Shown: positions 43,609 to 52,369 of the stretch, in pieces
How positions within the stretch are numbered: the stretch's first letter is position 1
Layout of the letters: every line of letters starts with the position of its first letter
From: Brevibacterium sp. XM4083
Lineage (GTDB): Bacteria; Actinomycetota; Actinomycetes; Actinomycetales; Brevibacteriaceae
NCBI RefSeq assembly: GCF_006489205.2
Contig: NZ_VFYR02000001.1
Coordinates: forward strand, 124,001-188,000
Length of the DNA stretch: 64,000 nucleotides
Direction: 5' to 3'
The notes under the pieces: generated by a model
Seen by the model: the letters and a program-made list of their open reading frames with translations, nothing else
Told to the model about the DNA's origin: nothing
The model's database searches: none
Made by a program: the position numbers and the translations under genes

Positions 43609-44775
43609 TCCCAGCTGATCGGCGATGAGGGCAGCGAGGAGCGCCGTGCGCGGGGCGATCTCGGCGATGAGCGCGTGCTCGTGCTCGGCATGCGCCCCGT
43701 CGCCCACGGCCCCGAGGCCGTCGAGCGTGGGAATCCCGTCACCCGCGGTGAAGTTCCCGTCCGAGGCTCCGCCGACGGCGACCCCGCGCGGGGCAGCGAT
43801 CCCGAGTTCGGCGGCCAGTGCCGTCGCCCGGTCGAAGAGGGCAGCCGACTGCTCGGGCTCGAACGGCGGGCGGTTGATTCCGCCGATCACCTCGGTCGTC
43901 GACCCCTCGAGCTGCGGGTCTGCGGCGAGTGCCCGGATAGCCGCGTCGACGCGTTCGAGCTCGACCGCGGTGCGGGCACGGACATCGACGTCGACGCGCG
44001 CCTCGGCGGGGACCGTGTTCGACGTCGTACCCGCGGAGATCACGGTCGGCACGACAGTGGTGCCCGCCTCGGCGTCGGAGAGACCGGCGATGAGCGGGAG
44101 AGTGAGCGCCAGCGCCATCCCCGCATTGATGCCCTTCTCCGGTTCGAGCCCCGCGTGCGCGGCCCGGCCGCGGAAGACGAGCGTGTAGATTCCGGTGCCC
44201 TTGCGCTCGAGCTTGAGCGCACCGTCGGCGCTCGCCTCCATGACGAACACGGCTGCGGCATCGGCCGCCTCGGCGCGGATGAGATCGGACGACGTCACCG
44301 ACCCCACCTCCTCATCACCGGTGATGAGGATCGAGAGCCCATCGAGGCCGTCCTCGCCGAGGCGGTCGCGGAGCATCGCGACCGCGTGGACGCTCATGAT
44401 CGCCCCGGTGAGCATGTCGAAGCTGCCGGGTCCGCGGAGGACGCCGTCGGCGGTGGAGAACGGGAGGCGATCGAGCGTGCCGTGGGGCCACACGGTGTCC
44501 TGATGGTTGAGGAGGACGACGTGGGGAGCGCTGTCGCCGAACCGCAGGCGCACGTGCGTGACGCCGTCGACGGTGAGGAGTTCCGCCTCGGCACCGAGGC
44601 GCTCGCGCAGGAGTTCCGCGAAGTCGGCTGCTCCGCGTGCCACTGCCTCCTTGTCGGCCGACGGAGTCTCGAGCGAGATGACCCGTTCGAGGTCGGCGAG
44701 CATGGTCGGAACGCGGTCCTCGGCGCTGCGGACGAGGTCAGAGGGCTGAGTGGCGGAGTTCACAGAGGTCGACAT
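43603..44775 (-). CDS. M20 family metallopeptidase (carboxypeptidase G2-like)
   Basis: 390-residue di-zinc hydrolase. Metal and catalytic residues are visible in NHQDTVWP, GPGSFDMLTG, TGDEEVGS, VMEAS and near the C-terminus GAHAEHEHAL; the dimerisation domain sits between about residues 180 and 300 (GRAAHAG). Likely substrate is an N-acyl amino acid or small peptide. The ATG at 44775 is chosen because TAGAAT lies seven bases upstream (leaderless pattern) and the protein begins sensibly there; the open frame continues more than 600 codons upstream only as a shadow of the next gene. Confidence 0.9.
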   Translation of the reverse strand: MSTSVNSATQPSDLVRSAEDRVPTMLADLERVISLETPSADKEAVARGAADFAELLRERLGAEAELLTVDGVTHVRLRFGDSAPHVVLLNHQDTVWPHGTLDRLPFSTADGVLRGPGSFDMLTGAIMSVHAVAMLRDRLGEDGLDGLSILITGDEEVGSVTSSDLIRAEAADAAAVFVMEASADGALKLERKGTGIYTLVFRGRAAHAGLEPEKGINAGMALALTLPLIAGLSDAEAGTTVVPTVISAGTTSNTVPAEARVDVDVRARTAVELERVDAAIRALAADPQLEGSTTEVIGGINRPPFEPEQSAALFDRATALAAELGIAAPRGVAVGGASDGNFTAGDGIPTLDGLGAVGDGAHAEHEHALIAEIAPRTALLAALIADQLGR

Positions 44776-44934
44776 GGGCTCGATTCTAGTGCGGGAGCCC
44801 AACGGTAACCCGCCCTGTCCGCATCGCGCGCTCGGGCAGTGGCAGTCGCAGCTGGGGTGTCCGGCGGTGTTCGCGCTGAGAGAAGTCGGGGGACGGGCAG
44901 GCACAACCTCTGCAGTGTGTGGTTTGCTTGTCGT

Positions 44935-46413
44935 ATGGGTGAGGCAGTGAGTTCGAAGCGGTACACACCGGAAGAGCGGACCTTGTACCGCGAGAAGCTC
45001 GCGGAGAATCTGGAGCTCTTCGACACGTATCTTCGTCATGCCGAATTCAAGTCGGCGGGCACGATCGGACTCGAACTCGAGCTCAACCTCGTCGACGAGG
45101 ACAATCAGCCGAGCCTGCGGAACAAGGAGGTGCTCGCCGACCTCGATGACGAGTTCCAGTCCGAGATCGGCGGCTTCAACCTCGAACTCAACCACCCGGT
45201 CCTCCAGGTCGCCGGGCGCGGGCTGAAGACCTTGGAATCCGGGGTCGCCGATCGCCTGGCCCGAGCCAAGCGCGCCGCCGAGGCGAAGGGGCTGAGGATC
45301 GCGTCGATCGGAACCCTGCCGACGCTGACGACGCAGTTCCTCAGGACCGAGCCGTGGATGACCGAGGAGAACCGGTACGAGGCGCTGAGCAACTCGGTCA
45401 TCGACGCGCGCGGCGAGTACGTGCAGATCGAACTCGACGGCAAGGAGACGTACCGCCAGGAGTTCTCCGACATCGCCCCGGAGTCCTCGTGCACGTCGAT
45501 GCAGCTCCATCTCCAGGTCGCCCCGAACAAGTTCGCTGAGGCATGGAACGCCTCGCAGGCGATCGCCGCCGCGCAGGTCGCGGTGAGCGCGAACTCCCCG
45601 CTGTTCGTCGGCCACAAGCTCTGGCACGAGTCCAGGATCCCCGTCTTCGGTCAGTCGATCGACACCCGCACCCCGGAGCTCGTCACCCAGGGGGTGCGCC
45701 CGCGCGTGTGGTTCGGGGAGCGGTGGATCACGAGCGTCTTCGACCTCTTCGAGGAGAACGTCCGCTACTTCCCGCCGCTGCTGCCGGAGATCAAGGACTT
45801 CGTCGAGTTCAGCGATGCCGATGCCCCGAAGCTCTTCGAGCTCAACCTCCACAACGGCACCGTGTGGCGGTGGAACCGGCCGATCTACGACGCCGGCGAC
45901 AACGGCGCGCACATCCGGGTGGAGAATCGTCTGCTGCCGGCTGGTCCGACCCCCGTCGATATGGTCGCTGATGCCGCGTTCTACTACGGTCTCGCCGAGT
46001 TCCTCGTCGGAGAGAACCGTCCCGTGTGGTCGCGGATGTCCTTCGCCGAGGCGCGCGAGAACTTCTTCGCGTGCGCGAAGGATGGCATCACCGCCCGGGT
46101 GACGTGGCCGAAGATCGGGCACATCGCCGTCTCCGACCTCGTCATCGACGTCCTCATCCCGCAGGCTCGCCGCGGTCTGCGGCGGCTCAACATCGACAAG
46201 GACGTCATCGACGAGTACATGTCGATCATCGAGGGCCGTGCCGAGCGCAAAGCCAACGGGGCGACGTGGCAGCTGCGGATGCTCGACCGGCTTGCGCCCG
46301 GCAGCCGGAAGAACACGCGCGAACGGGACGAAGGGCTCAAGGCGATGATGGACGCCTACCTGACGAACCAGGAGAGCGGCCGCCCCGTCCACACGTGGGA
46401 CGTCCCCGCGTGA
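44935..46413 (+). CDS. Glutamate--cysteine ligase type 2 family protein
   Basis: 492-residue ATP-dependent carboxylate-amine ligase of the GCS2 family. Visible features: GTIGLELELNLVDEDNQPS, the acidic cluster and Arg of the active site, CTSMQLHLQV and ENRLLPAGPTPVDMVADAA. Members form gamma-glutamyl bonds; actinobacteria mostly use mycothiol, so the product here may be ergothioneine-related or another gamma-glutamyl compound. ATG 44935 is the first start after the peptidase promoter; GTG 44947 is possible. Divergent from the M20 gene (159 bp), which is interesting because one makes and the other cleaves amide bonds. Confidence 0.85.
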   Translation: MGEAVSSKRYTPEERTLYREKLAENLELFDTYLRHAEFKSAGTIGLELELNLVDEDNQPSLRNKEVLADLDDEFQSEIGGFNLELNHPVLQVAGRGLKTLESGVADRLARAKRAAEAKGLRIASIGTLPTLTTQFLRTEPWMTEENRYEALSNSVIDARGEYVQIELDGKETYRQEFSDIAPESSCTSMQLHLQVAPNKFAEAWNASQAIAAAQVAVSANSPLFVGHKLWHESRIPVFGQSIDTRTPELVTQGVRPRVWFGERWITSVFDLFEENVRYFPPLLPEIKDFVEFSDADAPKLFELNLHNGTVWRWNRPIYDAGDNGAHIRVENRLLPAGPTPVDMVADAAFYYGLAEFLVGENRPVWSRMSFAEARENFFACAKDGITARVTWPKIGHIAVSDLVIDVLIPQARRGLRRLNIDKDVIDEYMSIIEGRAERKANGATWQLRMLDRLAPGSRKNTRERDEGLKAMMDAYLTNQESGRPVHTWDVPA

Positions 46414-46479
46414 GGGGGTTGAGTTCACTGCCGGACGGGTATTGAGTTCACTACCCCTCTCGCCATGCCCCCACGCCCC

Positions 46480-46540
46480 GACTCCAGGTCGTTCTGGACA
46501 GATTTTCGGCTGAAGAATCTGCCCAGAACGACCTGAAGTC
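46480..46540. repeat. 61-bp palindrome downstream of the ligase gene
   Basis: Arms 46480-46504 and 46516-46540 match at 23 of 25 positions (core CAGGTCGTTCTGG), loop 11 bases. It may serve as a terminator between convergent genes. Confidence 0.8.
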
Positions 46541-46574
46541 AGTGGGCGGCGGCGAATCGACGGGAAGCCGGCAA

Positions 46575-46633
46575 TTCTCCGGACGCAGAGTGTCGATTCT
46601 GCCAGCGAAATTCGACACTTTGCGTCCGGAGAA
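46575..46633. repeat. 59-bp palindrome before the cupin gene end
   Basis: Arms 46575-46596 and 46612-46633 match at 21 of 22 positions (TTCTCCGGACGCA...), loop 15 bases. It is 35 bp from the first palindrome in the same gap and unrelated to it in sequence. Confidence 0.8.
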
Positions 46634-46718
46634 TCGGCTCCGGCGCGAGAGGCGCCGACGCTGAGTCGCGCCAACTGCTCACCAGCGAGCATCAAGCCAG
46701 CCCGCCAGCTCAGCCCCG

Positions 46719-47030
46719 TCAGAGCCTTTCGACCTCGACGAAGATGACCGCCTCGTCGCTGCCCGGGTTGGAGACCTCATGCTCGGAACCGGCGGCACGC
46801 GTGTAGGCGACGCCGGCCTCGAGCTCCGCTGTGAGCTCGGTGCCGTCGGCATTGCGCACGTGCATCGTGTCGGTGACCATGGGCACGACGACGTACTCGT
46901 GCTCGTGCCGGTGCATCGGAATGATCCCGCCGGGCTCGATCGTCCACTTCGTCACTCGGAACACTCCGTTGTCGAGCTGCACCTCCCCGGTCGCCCCGGT
47001 GTCCGCGGCCGCTGCGTCATCTGTGCTCAT
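46719..47030 (-). CDS. Cupin-domain protein
   Basis: 103-residue single-domain cupin. Motif 1 is seen as PMHRHEHEYVVVPM with the metal-ligand His residues, and motif 2 as AGSEHEVSNPG. Small cupins act as sugar-binding or oxygenase-like proteins; nothing indicates the substrate here. The ATG at 47030 has AAGGAG eight bases upstream. It is divergent from the AhpD-like gene. Confidence 0.85.
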   Translation of the reverse strand: MSTDDAAAADTGATGEVQLDNGVFRVTKWTIEPGGIIPMHRHEHEYVVVPMVTDTMHVRNADGTELTAELEAGVAYTRAAGSEHEVSNPGSDEAVIFVEVERL

Positions 47031-47155
47031 CGTCCCGACTCCTTCGTTGGTGGTGCGTGCCAGAGGGTGGGGCCGCAGCGGGAATTCCTCCCGCAGAGCC
47101 TGCGGCCGTCCGCCCACCCTAAGCGACTGCTGCAGTGGCGGCTAGCATGTGCACT

Positions 47156-47896
47156 ATGCGATACCCCATGGCTGACATCGCCGAGGTCGACGACGACATC
47201 CGCGAGCACATCCTTGCCGTGTCCGAGAAGACGGGATTCGTCCCCAACGTCTTCCTCTCCCTGGCCCGTCGCCCCGACGAGTACCGCGCGTTCTTCGCCT
47301 ACTACGACGCCCTCATGGAGAAGGAGACGGGGAACCTCACGAAGGCCGATCGCGAGATGGTCGTGACAGCCACCTCGGCGACCAATCACTGTCTCTACTG
47401 CGTCGTCGCCCACGGTGCGGTGCTGCGGATCTACGCGAAGGACCCGTTCGTCGCCGACCAGGTCGCCCTCGACTACGCCCACGCCGACATCACCGATCGG
47501 CAGAAGGCGATGCTCGACTTCGCGATGACCGTCGCGCAGGCGCCGTGGACGATCACCGACGAGGACCACGCCGCCTTGGCCGCCCACGGCTTCGACGCCG
47601 AGGATGCCTGGGACATCGCCGCGATCACCGGCTTCTTCGGCCTGTCGAACCGGATGGCCCACATCGCCGGCATGCGCCCGAACCCCGAATTCCACCTCAT
47701 GGGCCGGACTCCCCGCGAGCCGTCGGCGGATACGAGGACCACCGAGGCGACGGACTCTGCCGCCGACGCAGCCGGTTCCCATGAGCTGGCGGACACGGAT
47801 GCTCCCGCACCGGCCGATACCCAGCGTCAGCCCAGCGAATCGACTGCCACCCGTCCGCCGGCGACCCCGACCCCGAAGGAAGCGAACCGACGATGA
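47156..47896 (+). CDS. AhpD/carboxymuconolactone decarboxylase-like peroxidase-related protein
   Basis: 246 residues. The AhpD-like core (1-190) has E68, the redox pair C79-x-x-C82 and H86 (NHCLYCVVAHG), as in peroxidase-related enzymes of this family. The last 55 residues are Thr/Ala/Pro-rich and probably disordered. TAGCAT seven bases before the ATG at 47156 fits a leaderless transcript. The stop overlaps the next gene (ATGA), so it is translated together with an aminotransferase. Confidence 0.87.
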   Translation: MRYPMADIAEVDDDIREHILAVSEKTGFVPNVFLSLARRPDEYRAFFAYYDALMEKETGNLTKADREMVVTATSATNHCLYCVVAHGAVLRIYAKDPFVADQVALDYAHADITDRQKAMLDFAMTVAQAPWTITDEDHAALAAHGFDAEDAWDIAAITGFFGLSNRMAHIAGMRPNPEFHLMGRTPREPSADTRTTEATDSAADAAGSHELADTDAPAPADTQRQPSESTATRPPATPTPKEANRR

Positions 47897-49101
47897 CCAT
47901 CGACCACACCCCGAGCCTCCACGTCTCCGAACGGGCCGGCCGCGTCCGTCCGTTCGCCGCGATGAACATCGTCGCCAAGGTCCAGCAGATGCAGCGGGAG
48001 GGACGCGACGCGATCGCGATGTGCCTCGGCGAACCGACCCAGGGCGCCCCGAGCCCGGTCAAACGACGGGCGGCCGAGGCACTGAGCGACGGCACGAACC
48101 TCGGCTACTCGGCGATCTTCGGCATCCCCGACCTGAGGGAGGCGATCGCCGGGCATTACCAGGACTGGTACGGCGTCGACATCCCGATCGAGCGGATCCA
48201 GGTGACGACGGGATCCTCCGGCGCCTTCCAGACGGTGTTCCTCACGTGCTTCGACGTCGGCGACCGGGTGGCCGTGGCCCGCCCCGGCTACGGCGCGTAC
48301 AAGAACATCCTCGCCGCCCTCGGTGCTGACATCGTCGAACTCGACTGCGGTGCCGACCACGGCTACCAGCCGACCGTCGACCTCCTCGAGCAGGCCCACG
48401 CCGAGGCGCCGCTGGCCGGCCTCATGCTCGCCTCGCCCGCGAATCCGACGGGGACGATGATCGGGGCCGACCACCTCGGCGAACTCATCAGCTGGTGCCG
48501 CGACCACGACGTCCAGGTGATCTCCGACGAGATCTACCACGGCATCAGCTACATCGGCACGCCCGGGGAGACCGCGCTCGCCCACGACGACGAGGCGATC
48601 GTCATCTCCTCGTTCTCGAAGTACTGGGCGATGACCGGGTGGCGGCTGGGGTGGGCGATCCTGCCCGAGCGCCTCGTCACCGCCGCGACGAACGTCACCG
48701 GCAACCTCGCCCTGTGCGCTCCGGTCCCCGCCCAGTACGCCGCCCTGGCCGCCTTCGACCCCGAATCCTATGCCGAATGCGAGGCCGCCGTCGCCTCGTT
48801 CGCGCGCGCCCGGGACCATGTCCTCGCCGCAACCGATGACCTCGGGTTCACCGACATGGCCCCGCCCGACGGCGCGTTCTACATGTATGCGCGCATCGAC
48901 GACATCCTCGCCCGCTCGGACGGCCGGTTCGCGACGGCGACCGATTGGTGCGAGGACATCCTCCGGGCCACAGGCGTCGCCTTCGCCCCGGGTGACGACT
49001 TCGATTCCGTGGACGGCTGGCGTTCCGTGCGCCTGTCCCTGGCCGTCGGTGCCGACCGGACCGCCGAGGCGCTCGACCGGGTCCTCGACCACCTCAGCTG
49101 A
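47893..49101 (+). CDS. PLP-dependent aminotransferase, class I/II
   Basis: 402-residue fold-type I aminotransferase. Shown by SPANPTGTMI, the PLP Lys in SFSKYWAMTGWRLGW, SDEIYHGISY and a C-terminal Arg region (WRSVRLSLA). The N-terminal part includes MCLGEPTQGAP, which resembles aromatic or aspartate-type enzymes without fixing the substrate. ATGA overlap with the AhpD-like gene; 42 bp convergent spacing to the arsR-type gene. Confidence 0.92.
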   Translation: MTIDHTPSLHVSERAGRVRPFAAMNIVAKVQQMQREGRDAIAMCLGEPTQGAPSPVKRRAAEALSDGTNLGYSAIFGIPDLREAIAGHYQDWYGVDIPIERIQVTTGSSGAFQTVFLTCFDVGDRVAVARPGYGAYKNILAALGADIVELDCGADHGYQPTVDLLEQAHAEAPLAGLMLASPANPTGTMIGADHLGELISWCRDHDVQVISDEIYHGISYIGTPGETALAHDDEAIVISSFSKYWAMTGWRLGWAILPERLVTAATNVTGNLALCAPVPAQYAALAAFDPESYAECEAAVASFARARDHVLAATDDLGFTDMAPPDGAFYMYARIDDILARSDGRFATATDWCEDILRATGVAFAPGDDFDSVDGWRSVRLSLAVGADRTAEALDRVLDHLS

Positions 49102-49143
49102 GGGTCGGCGCGAGCCCCGCGCGACCGGCCGAGGTGCGGAGGC

Positions 49144-49503
49144 TCAGTGCTCGTGGCCCTCGACGGTGTGGGCGATCGCGTCGAGGATGATGTGGGCGAC
49201 GTGGTCGTCCTTGAGCGAGTAGTACGCCTCCCGGCCGACGCGGTTGACCCCGACGAGGTGGAGCCCGCGGAGGAACTTGAGGTGCTGGGACACGAGCGGC
49301 TGCGACAGCCCCGTCGAGTCGACGATGTGCGTCACCGTCGCCTCGCCGTGCGCGAGGACGAGGAGCATCTTCAGCCGGGACGGAGTCGCGAGCGCCTTGA
49401 AGAGGTCGGCGGTCTCGGAGATGGCTTCGAGGTTGCCCTCGGGATCGCGCAGCAGGGCCTCGACGTCGGCGTTGACCGGGACGGAATCAGAGGAGGCAGC
49501 CAT
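49144..49503 (-). CDS. ArsR/SmtB-family metal-sensing repressor (alpha-5 zinc-site type)
   Basis: 119 residues with an ArsR winged HTH (DLFKALATPSRLKMLLVL, then QPLVSQHLKFLR). The last helix reads KDDHVAHIILDAIAHTVEGHEH in two parts: D99, H101, H112 and E115 match the D-x-H-x10-H-x2-E pattern of the SmtB alpha-5 zinc site. No Cys is present, so the alpha-3N (CadC-type) site is absent. Likely a Zn-responsive repressor. Its targets are not adjacent; the CDF exporter at 36071 with an inverted repeat upstream is a candidate. Confidence 0.92.
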   Translation of the reverse strand: MAASSDSVPVNADVEALLRDPEGNLEAISETADLFKALATPSRLKMLLVLAHGEATVTHIVDSTGLSQPLVSQHLKFLRGLHLVGVNRVGREAYYSLKDDHVAHIILDAIAHTVEGHEH

Positions 49504-49620
49504 GGACTGAGGTTACCGCAACAGCTGTACGGTCCCTCAACCGAGGCGACGCTCGCCGAGGCGGCCGACCGTGCCGCTTCGCCGGCCATGCCCAGCTCGG
49601 CGAGGCGGCCGACCGTGCCG

Positions 49621-49881
49621 TCACCTGTTCCCTTCGTCCTCGGCGTCGGGATCGTCCGGCCGGCGAGGGGACGGGGTGTCTCCCGTGATGCGAGTGCCGT
49701 CGGCGGCCGTCAGCGTGGAGAGCGGGCCCGCCGCTGCGAGGACGCGCGCACCCCGCACTAAGGTGCCGACGAGTGCCGCGGAGTCGAGGCACCGCATCGG
49801 CAGCCGGTCATGCGGAGGACAGGCGAGTCGCCCGATCGTGAAGACGACGACCGTGACCCCGAGGACGATGACGGCGATCAT
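49621..49881 (-). CDS. Small membrane-anchored protein coupled to the EamA exporter gene
   Basis: 86 residues with one N-terminal hydrophobic helix (residues 1-18) and a hydrophilic, acid-rich C-terminus; Cys at 20 and 31. Its ATG lies in an exact ATGA overlap with the exporter stop, the best evidence that it is a real gene. No family recognised. The 117 bp that follow to the arsR-type start contain a 44-base-period direct repeat of GAGGCGGCCGACCGTGCCG (49558 and 49602). Confidence 0.6.
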   Translation of the reverse strand: MIAVIVLGVTVVVFTIGRLACPPHDRLPMRCLDSAALVGTLVRGARVLAAAGPLSTLTAADGTRITGDTPSPRRPDDPDAEDEGNR

Positions 49882-50903
49882 GCGTGCAGCCGTGTGCGCA
49901 CCGTCAGTGCGGCGCTGGCGATGACCGCGGTGCCGCAGAGGATCGTCGGCACGTCGAGGTGTTCACCGAGGAGAAGAGCCGCCCAAGCGATCGACATGAC
50001 CGGCTGGACGAGTTGGATCTGGGAGACCTGCGCCATCGGGCCGATCGCCAGCCCTCGATACCACGCGAAGAAGCCGAGGAACATGCTGATCACGCACAGG
50101 TAGGCGAATGATGCCCACTGCCAGACGGTGCCGGTGGGCGGCTGTGCGACGATCGCGATGATCGTCAGGGTGAGTGTCACCGGGGCCGAGAGGACGAGCG
50201 CCCACGAGATCGTCTGCCAGGCACCGAGTTCACGTGCGAGCACACCGCCCTCGGCGTAGCCGATCGCTGCGGCGCAGACGGCGGCGAAGAGGAGGAGATC
50301 GGCCGGCTGGATGCCGCCGAGATCCGCGCCCTGAACGATCGCGAAGACGACGGCGAGGACGGCGCTCAGGCCTGCCAGCACCCAGAACAGCGGGCTCGTC
50401 CGCTCCTTCGTGCGCAGCACCGCCACAGCGGCCGTGACCGCGGGCAGGAGGGCGATGACGACCGCGCCGTGACTGGCCGGTGTTTGGGTGAGCGCATAGG
50501 AGGTGAGGAGAGGGAAGCCGAGGACGACGCCTCCGGCGACGACGATCAGACGCAGGCCCTGGGACACGCTCGGGCGGGGGAGCGTCGGCAGTTGCGCTGG
50601 CAACGCTCCCGACCGGTCAGCGGCGGACGGTCCGGGACGGTGAGCGCGGATCGATGAACCGCCTCGGCGGGTTCGCCTCCAGGCGATGAGGAGGAGCAGG
50701 CCGGCGAGAACGGACGCGACGGCGGCGCGGCCGGCACCGATGAACAGCGGGGAGAGGGTCCCGGGTTCCGCGGCGATGCGGGTGAGCGGCACGGTGAAGG
50801 AGAACGCGGCGACGCCGAGCAGGCCCCACTGGAGTCCCGTTCCCGCAGACCCGGTGTGTAGCGGTTGGCGGCTGGAAGCAGTAGCGCTATTATTGTCCTT
50901 CAT
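49878..50903 (-). CDS. EamA/DMT-family permease
   Basis: 341 residues, ten hydrophobic helices in two EamA repeats. Motifs such as SHGAVVIALLPAVTAAVAV and QLVQPVMSIAWAALLLGEHL are typical of drug/metabolite transporters. A long basic loop with Arg/Pro follows helix 2. The start codon overlaps that of the divergent MocR gene. EamA proteins next to MocR regulators often export amino acids or vitamin-like compounds; the substrate is not known. Confidence 0.9.
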   Translation of the reverse strand: MKDNNSATASSRQPLHTGSAGTGLQWGLLGVAAFSFTVPLTRIAAEPGTLSPLFIGAGRAAVASVLAGLLLLIAWRRTRRGGSSIRAHRPGPSAADRSGALPAQLPTLPRPSVSQGLRLIVVAGGVVLGFPLLTSYALTQTPASHGAVVIALLPAVTAAVAVLRTKERTSPLFWVLAGLSAVLAVVFAIVQGADLGGIQPADLLLFAAVCAAAIGYAEGGVLARELGAWQTISWALVLSAPVTLTLTIIAIVAQPPTGTVWQWASFAYLCVISMFLGFFAWYRGLAIGPMAQVSQIQLVQPVMSIAWAALLLGEHLDVPTILCGTAVIASAALTVRTRLHA

Positions 50904-50937
50904 GCAACACGATAGCAGTTCGCGGATCGCTGCGGAA
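50865..50937. promoter_or_regulatory. Overlapping divergent leaderless promoters of the MocR and EamA genes
   Basis: Plus strand: TTGGCG (50865) - 17 bases - TATTAT (50888-50893), then 8 bases to the MocR ATG at 50902. Minus strand: TTCCGC (50937-50932) - 17 bases - TATCGT (50914-50909), then 5 bases to the EamA ATG at 50903. The two start codons share the palindrome CATG, so each promoter lies inside the other gene's coding sequence. Confidence 0.65.
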
Positions 50938-52299
50938 CTCTCCCGGTGGGTCGCTGACGCCTCGGCCGGTGATCGGCTGCCGTCGTCGCGAGAGCTCGTC
51001 AGGCAGTACGAGGCCTCGCCCGTGACGGTGCAGAAGGCGCTGGCGAGCCTTGCCCGCCGCGGACTCGTCGAGTCGCGACCGGGCGTGGGAACGTTTGTGC
51101 GCGGTCACCGCTCGTTCGCGGCACCGGACCTCAGCTGGCAGACGGGGACGCTCGGGCCGCAGGACTATGTCCCGGCCGCCGCTGCACCGCTGCGGGACTC
51201 GAGCCACGACCAGTTCGCCCTCAACGACGGCTATCCGGAGGCGGGTCTGCTGCCGCGCACTCTCGTCCGAGCCGCCTTCGCTCGTGCGTCGCGGTCGGAG
51301 GACGCCCTGCGCCGGGGTCCGTCTGCGGGGTTGCCTGACCTGCAGGCCTGGTTCGCCGCGGAGGTCTCCGACTACGGTGCCGCCTCACCGCCGAGCGCCG
51401 CGGACGTGACGATCGTGCCCGGCAGCCAGACCGGGCTCGGGTCGATCCTGCGGTCGCTCGTCGGGGCAGGAGGCCCGCTCGTCGTCGAATCGCCCACCTA
51501 TTGGGGACTCATCACCGCCGCCCGCCGGTCCGGTGTCACTCTCGTGCCGGTGCCGACGGGGCCGAGCGGACCTGACCCGGAGGTCGTCGCCGAGGCACTC
51601 GAGCGGACGGGCGCCACCGCGTTCTACGCCCAGCCGAACTTCACGAATCCGACCGGCGTCCAGTGGTCGCCGGAGCTACGGGCGCGCGTCCTCGAGGTCG
51701 TCGCCGACCGCCGGGCGTTCCTCATCGAGGACGACTGGGCCCACGACTTCGGGATCGATGCGGAGTCGGTCCCGCTCATCGGCAATGACGCGAACGGCCA
51801 CATCGTCTACGTGCGGTCGCTGACGAAGAGCGTGTCCCCGGCGGTGCGGGTGGCCGCCGTCATCGCCCGCGGACCTGCACGCGATCGCATCCGCGCCGAT
51901 GTGCAGGCCGAATCGATGTACGTCAGTCCGCTCCTCCAGGCCGCCGCCCTCGACGTCGTCACCCGACCGGCGTGGCGCACGCACGTCCGCGGCCTCGGCC
52001 GCCGCCTCGGTGAGCGGCGGGATGCACTGCTCACGGCTATCCGCACCGAGGCCGACCGGATCGCGGTCGACCATGTGCCGCAGGGTGGGCTGAATGTCTG
52101 GGGCCGGCTGCCGGAGGGCACCGACGTGGGATCATTCGTCGCCGAGGCGGCCGCACGCGGTGTGCTCGTCACCGGCGGCACCGAGCTCTTCCCCGCCGAG
52201 GCCTCGGCGCCGTACGTCAGGCTCAACTTCGCCGGCCCGAACCCGGAAGGCTACCGCGAGGCGATGCACCGCCTCGGCGAGATCTTGGGGCGGGAGTGA
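50902..52299 (+). CDS. MocR-type regulator (GntR HTH fused to aminotransferase domain)
   Basis: 465 residues. The N-terminal GntR wHTH (about 8-75) shows SSRELVRQYEASPVTVQKAL and GLVESRPGVGTFV; the fold-type I aminotransferase domain has QPNFTNPTG, DDWAHDFG and the PLP Lys near residue 308 (RSLTKSVSPAVR). MocR proteins sense PLP or an amino compound and control a neighbouring gene, here most likely the EamA exporter. The gene's last 30 bases plus stop are duplicated 907 bp downstream, beyond the methyltransferase gene. Confidence 0.92.
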   Translation: MQHDSSSRIAAELSRWVADASAGDRLPSSRELVRQYEASPVTVQKALASLARRGLVESRPGVGTFVRGHRSFAAPDLSWQTGTLGPQDYVPAAAAPLRDSSHDQFALNDGYPEAGLLPRTLVRAAFARASRSEDALRRGPSAGLPDLQAWFAAEVSDYGAASPPSAADVTIVPGSQTGLGSILRSLVGAGGPLVVESPTYWGLITAARRSGVTLVPVPTGPSGPDPEVVAEALERTGATAFYAQPNFTNPTGVQWSPELRARVLEVVADRRAFLIEDDWAHDFGIDAESVPLIGNDANGHIVYVRSLTKSVSPAVRVAAVIARGPARDRIRADVQAESMYVSPLLQAAALDVVTRPAWRTHVRGLGRRLGERRDALLTAIRTEADRIAVDHVPQGGLNVWGRLPEGTDVGSFVAEAAARGVLVTGGTELFPAEASAPYVRLNFAGPNPEGYREAMHRLGEILGRE

Positions 52300-52303
52300 A
52301 CGG
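52269..52303 (+). repeat. 35-bp direct repeat, left copy (3' end of the MocR gene)
   Basis: Begins CCGCCTCGGCGAGATC and ends GGGAGTGAACGG, covering the last codons and stop of the MocR gene. It matches the right copy at 34 of 35 positions. Confidence 0.85.
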
Positions 52304-52369
52304 AGCAGGATGGACGACGGGTGAGGACGAGCGACCGTCAGGGCGCAGACTCTGATTGGTGTCGGCGTC

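Noticed and set aside
44776..46695. Upstream extension of the M20 peptidase frame (about 640 codons)
   Set aside because: It is antisense to the ligase gene and has no conserved content; the peptidase starts naturally at 44775 behind a TAGAAT box.
49103..49126. GGTCGGCGCG...CGCGCGACC hairpin between the aminotransferase and arsR-type genes
   Set aside because: Pairing needs a bulge and overlaps itself; too weak to call a terminator.
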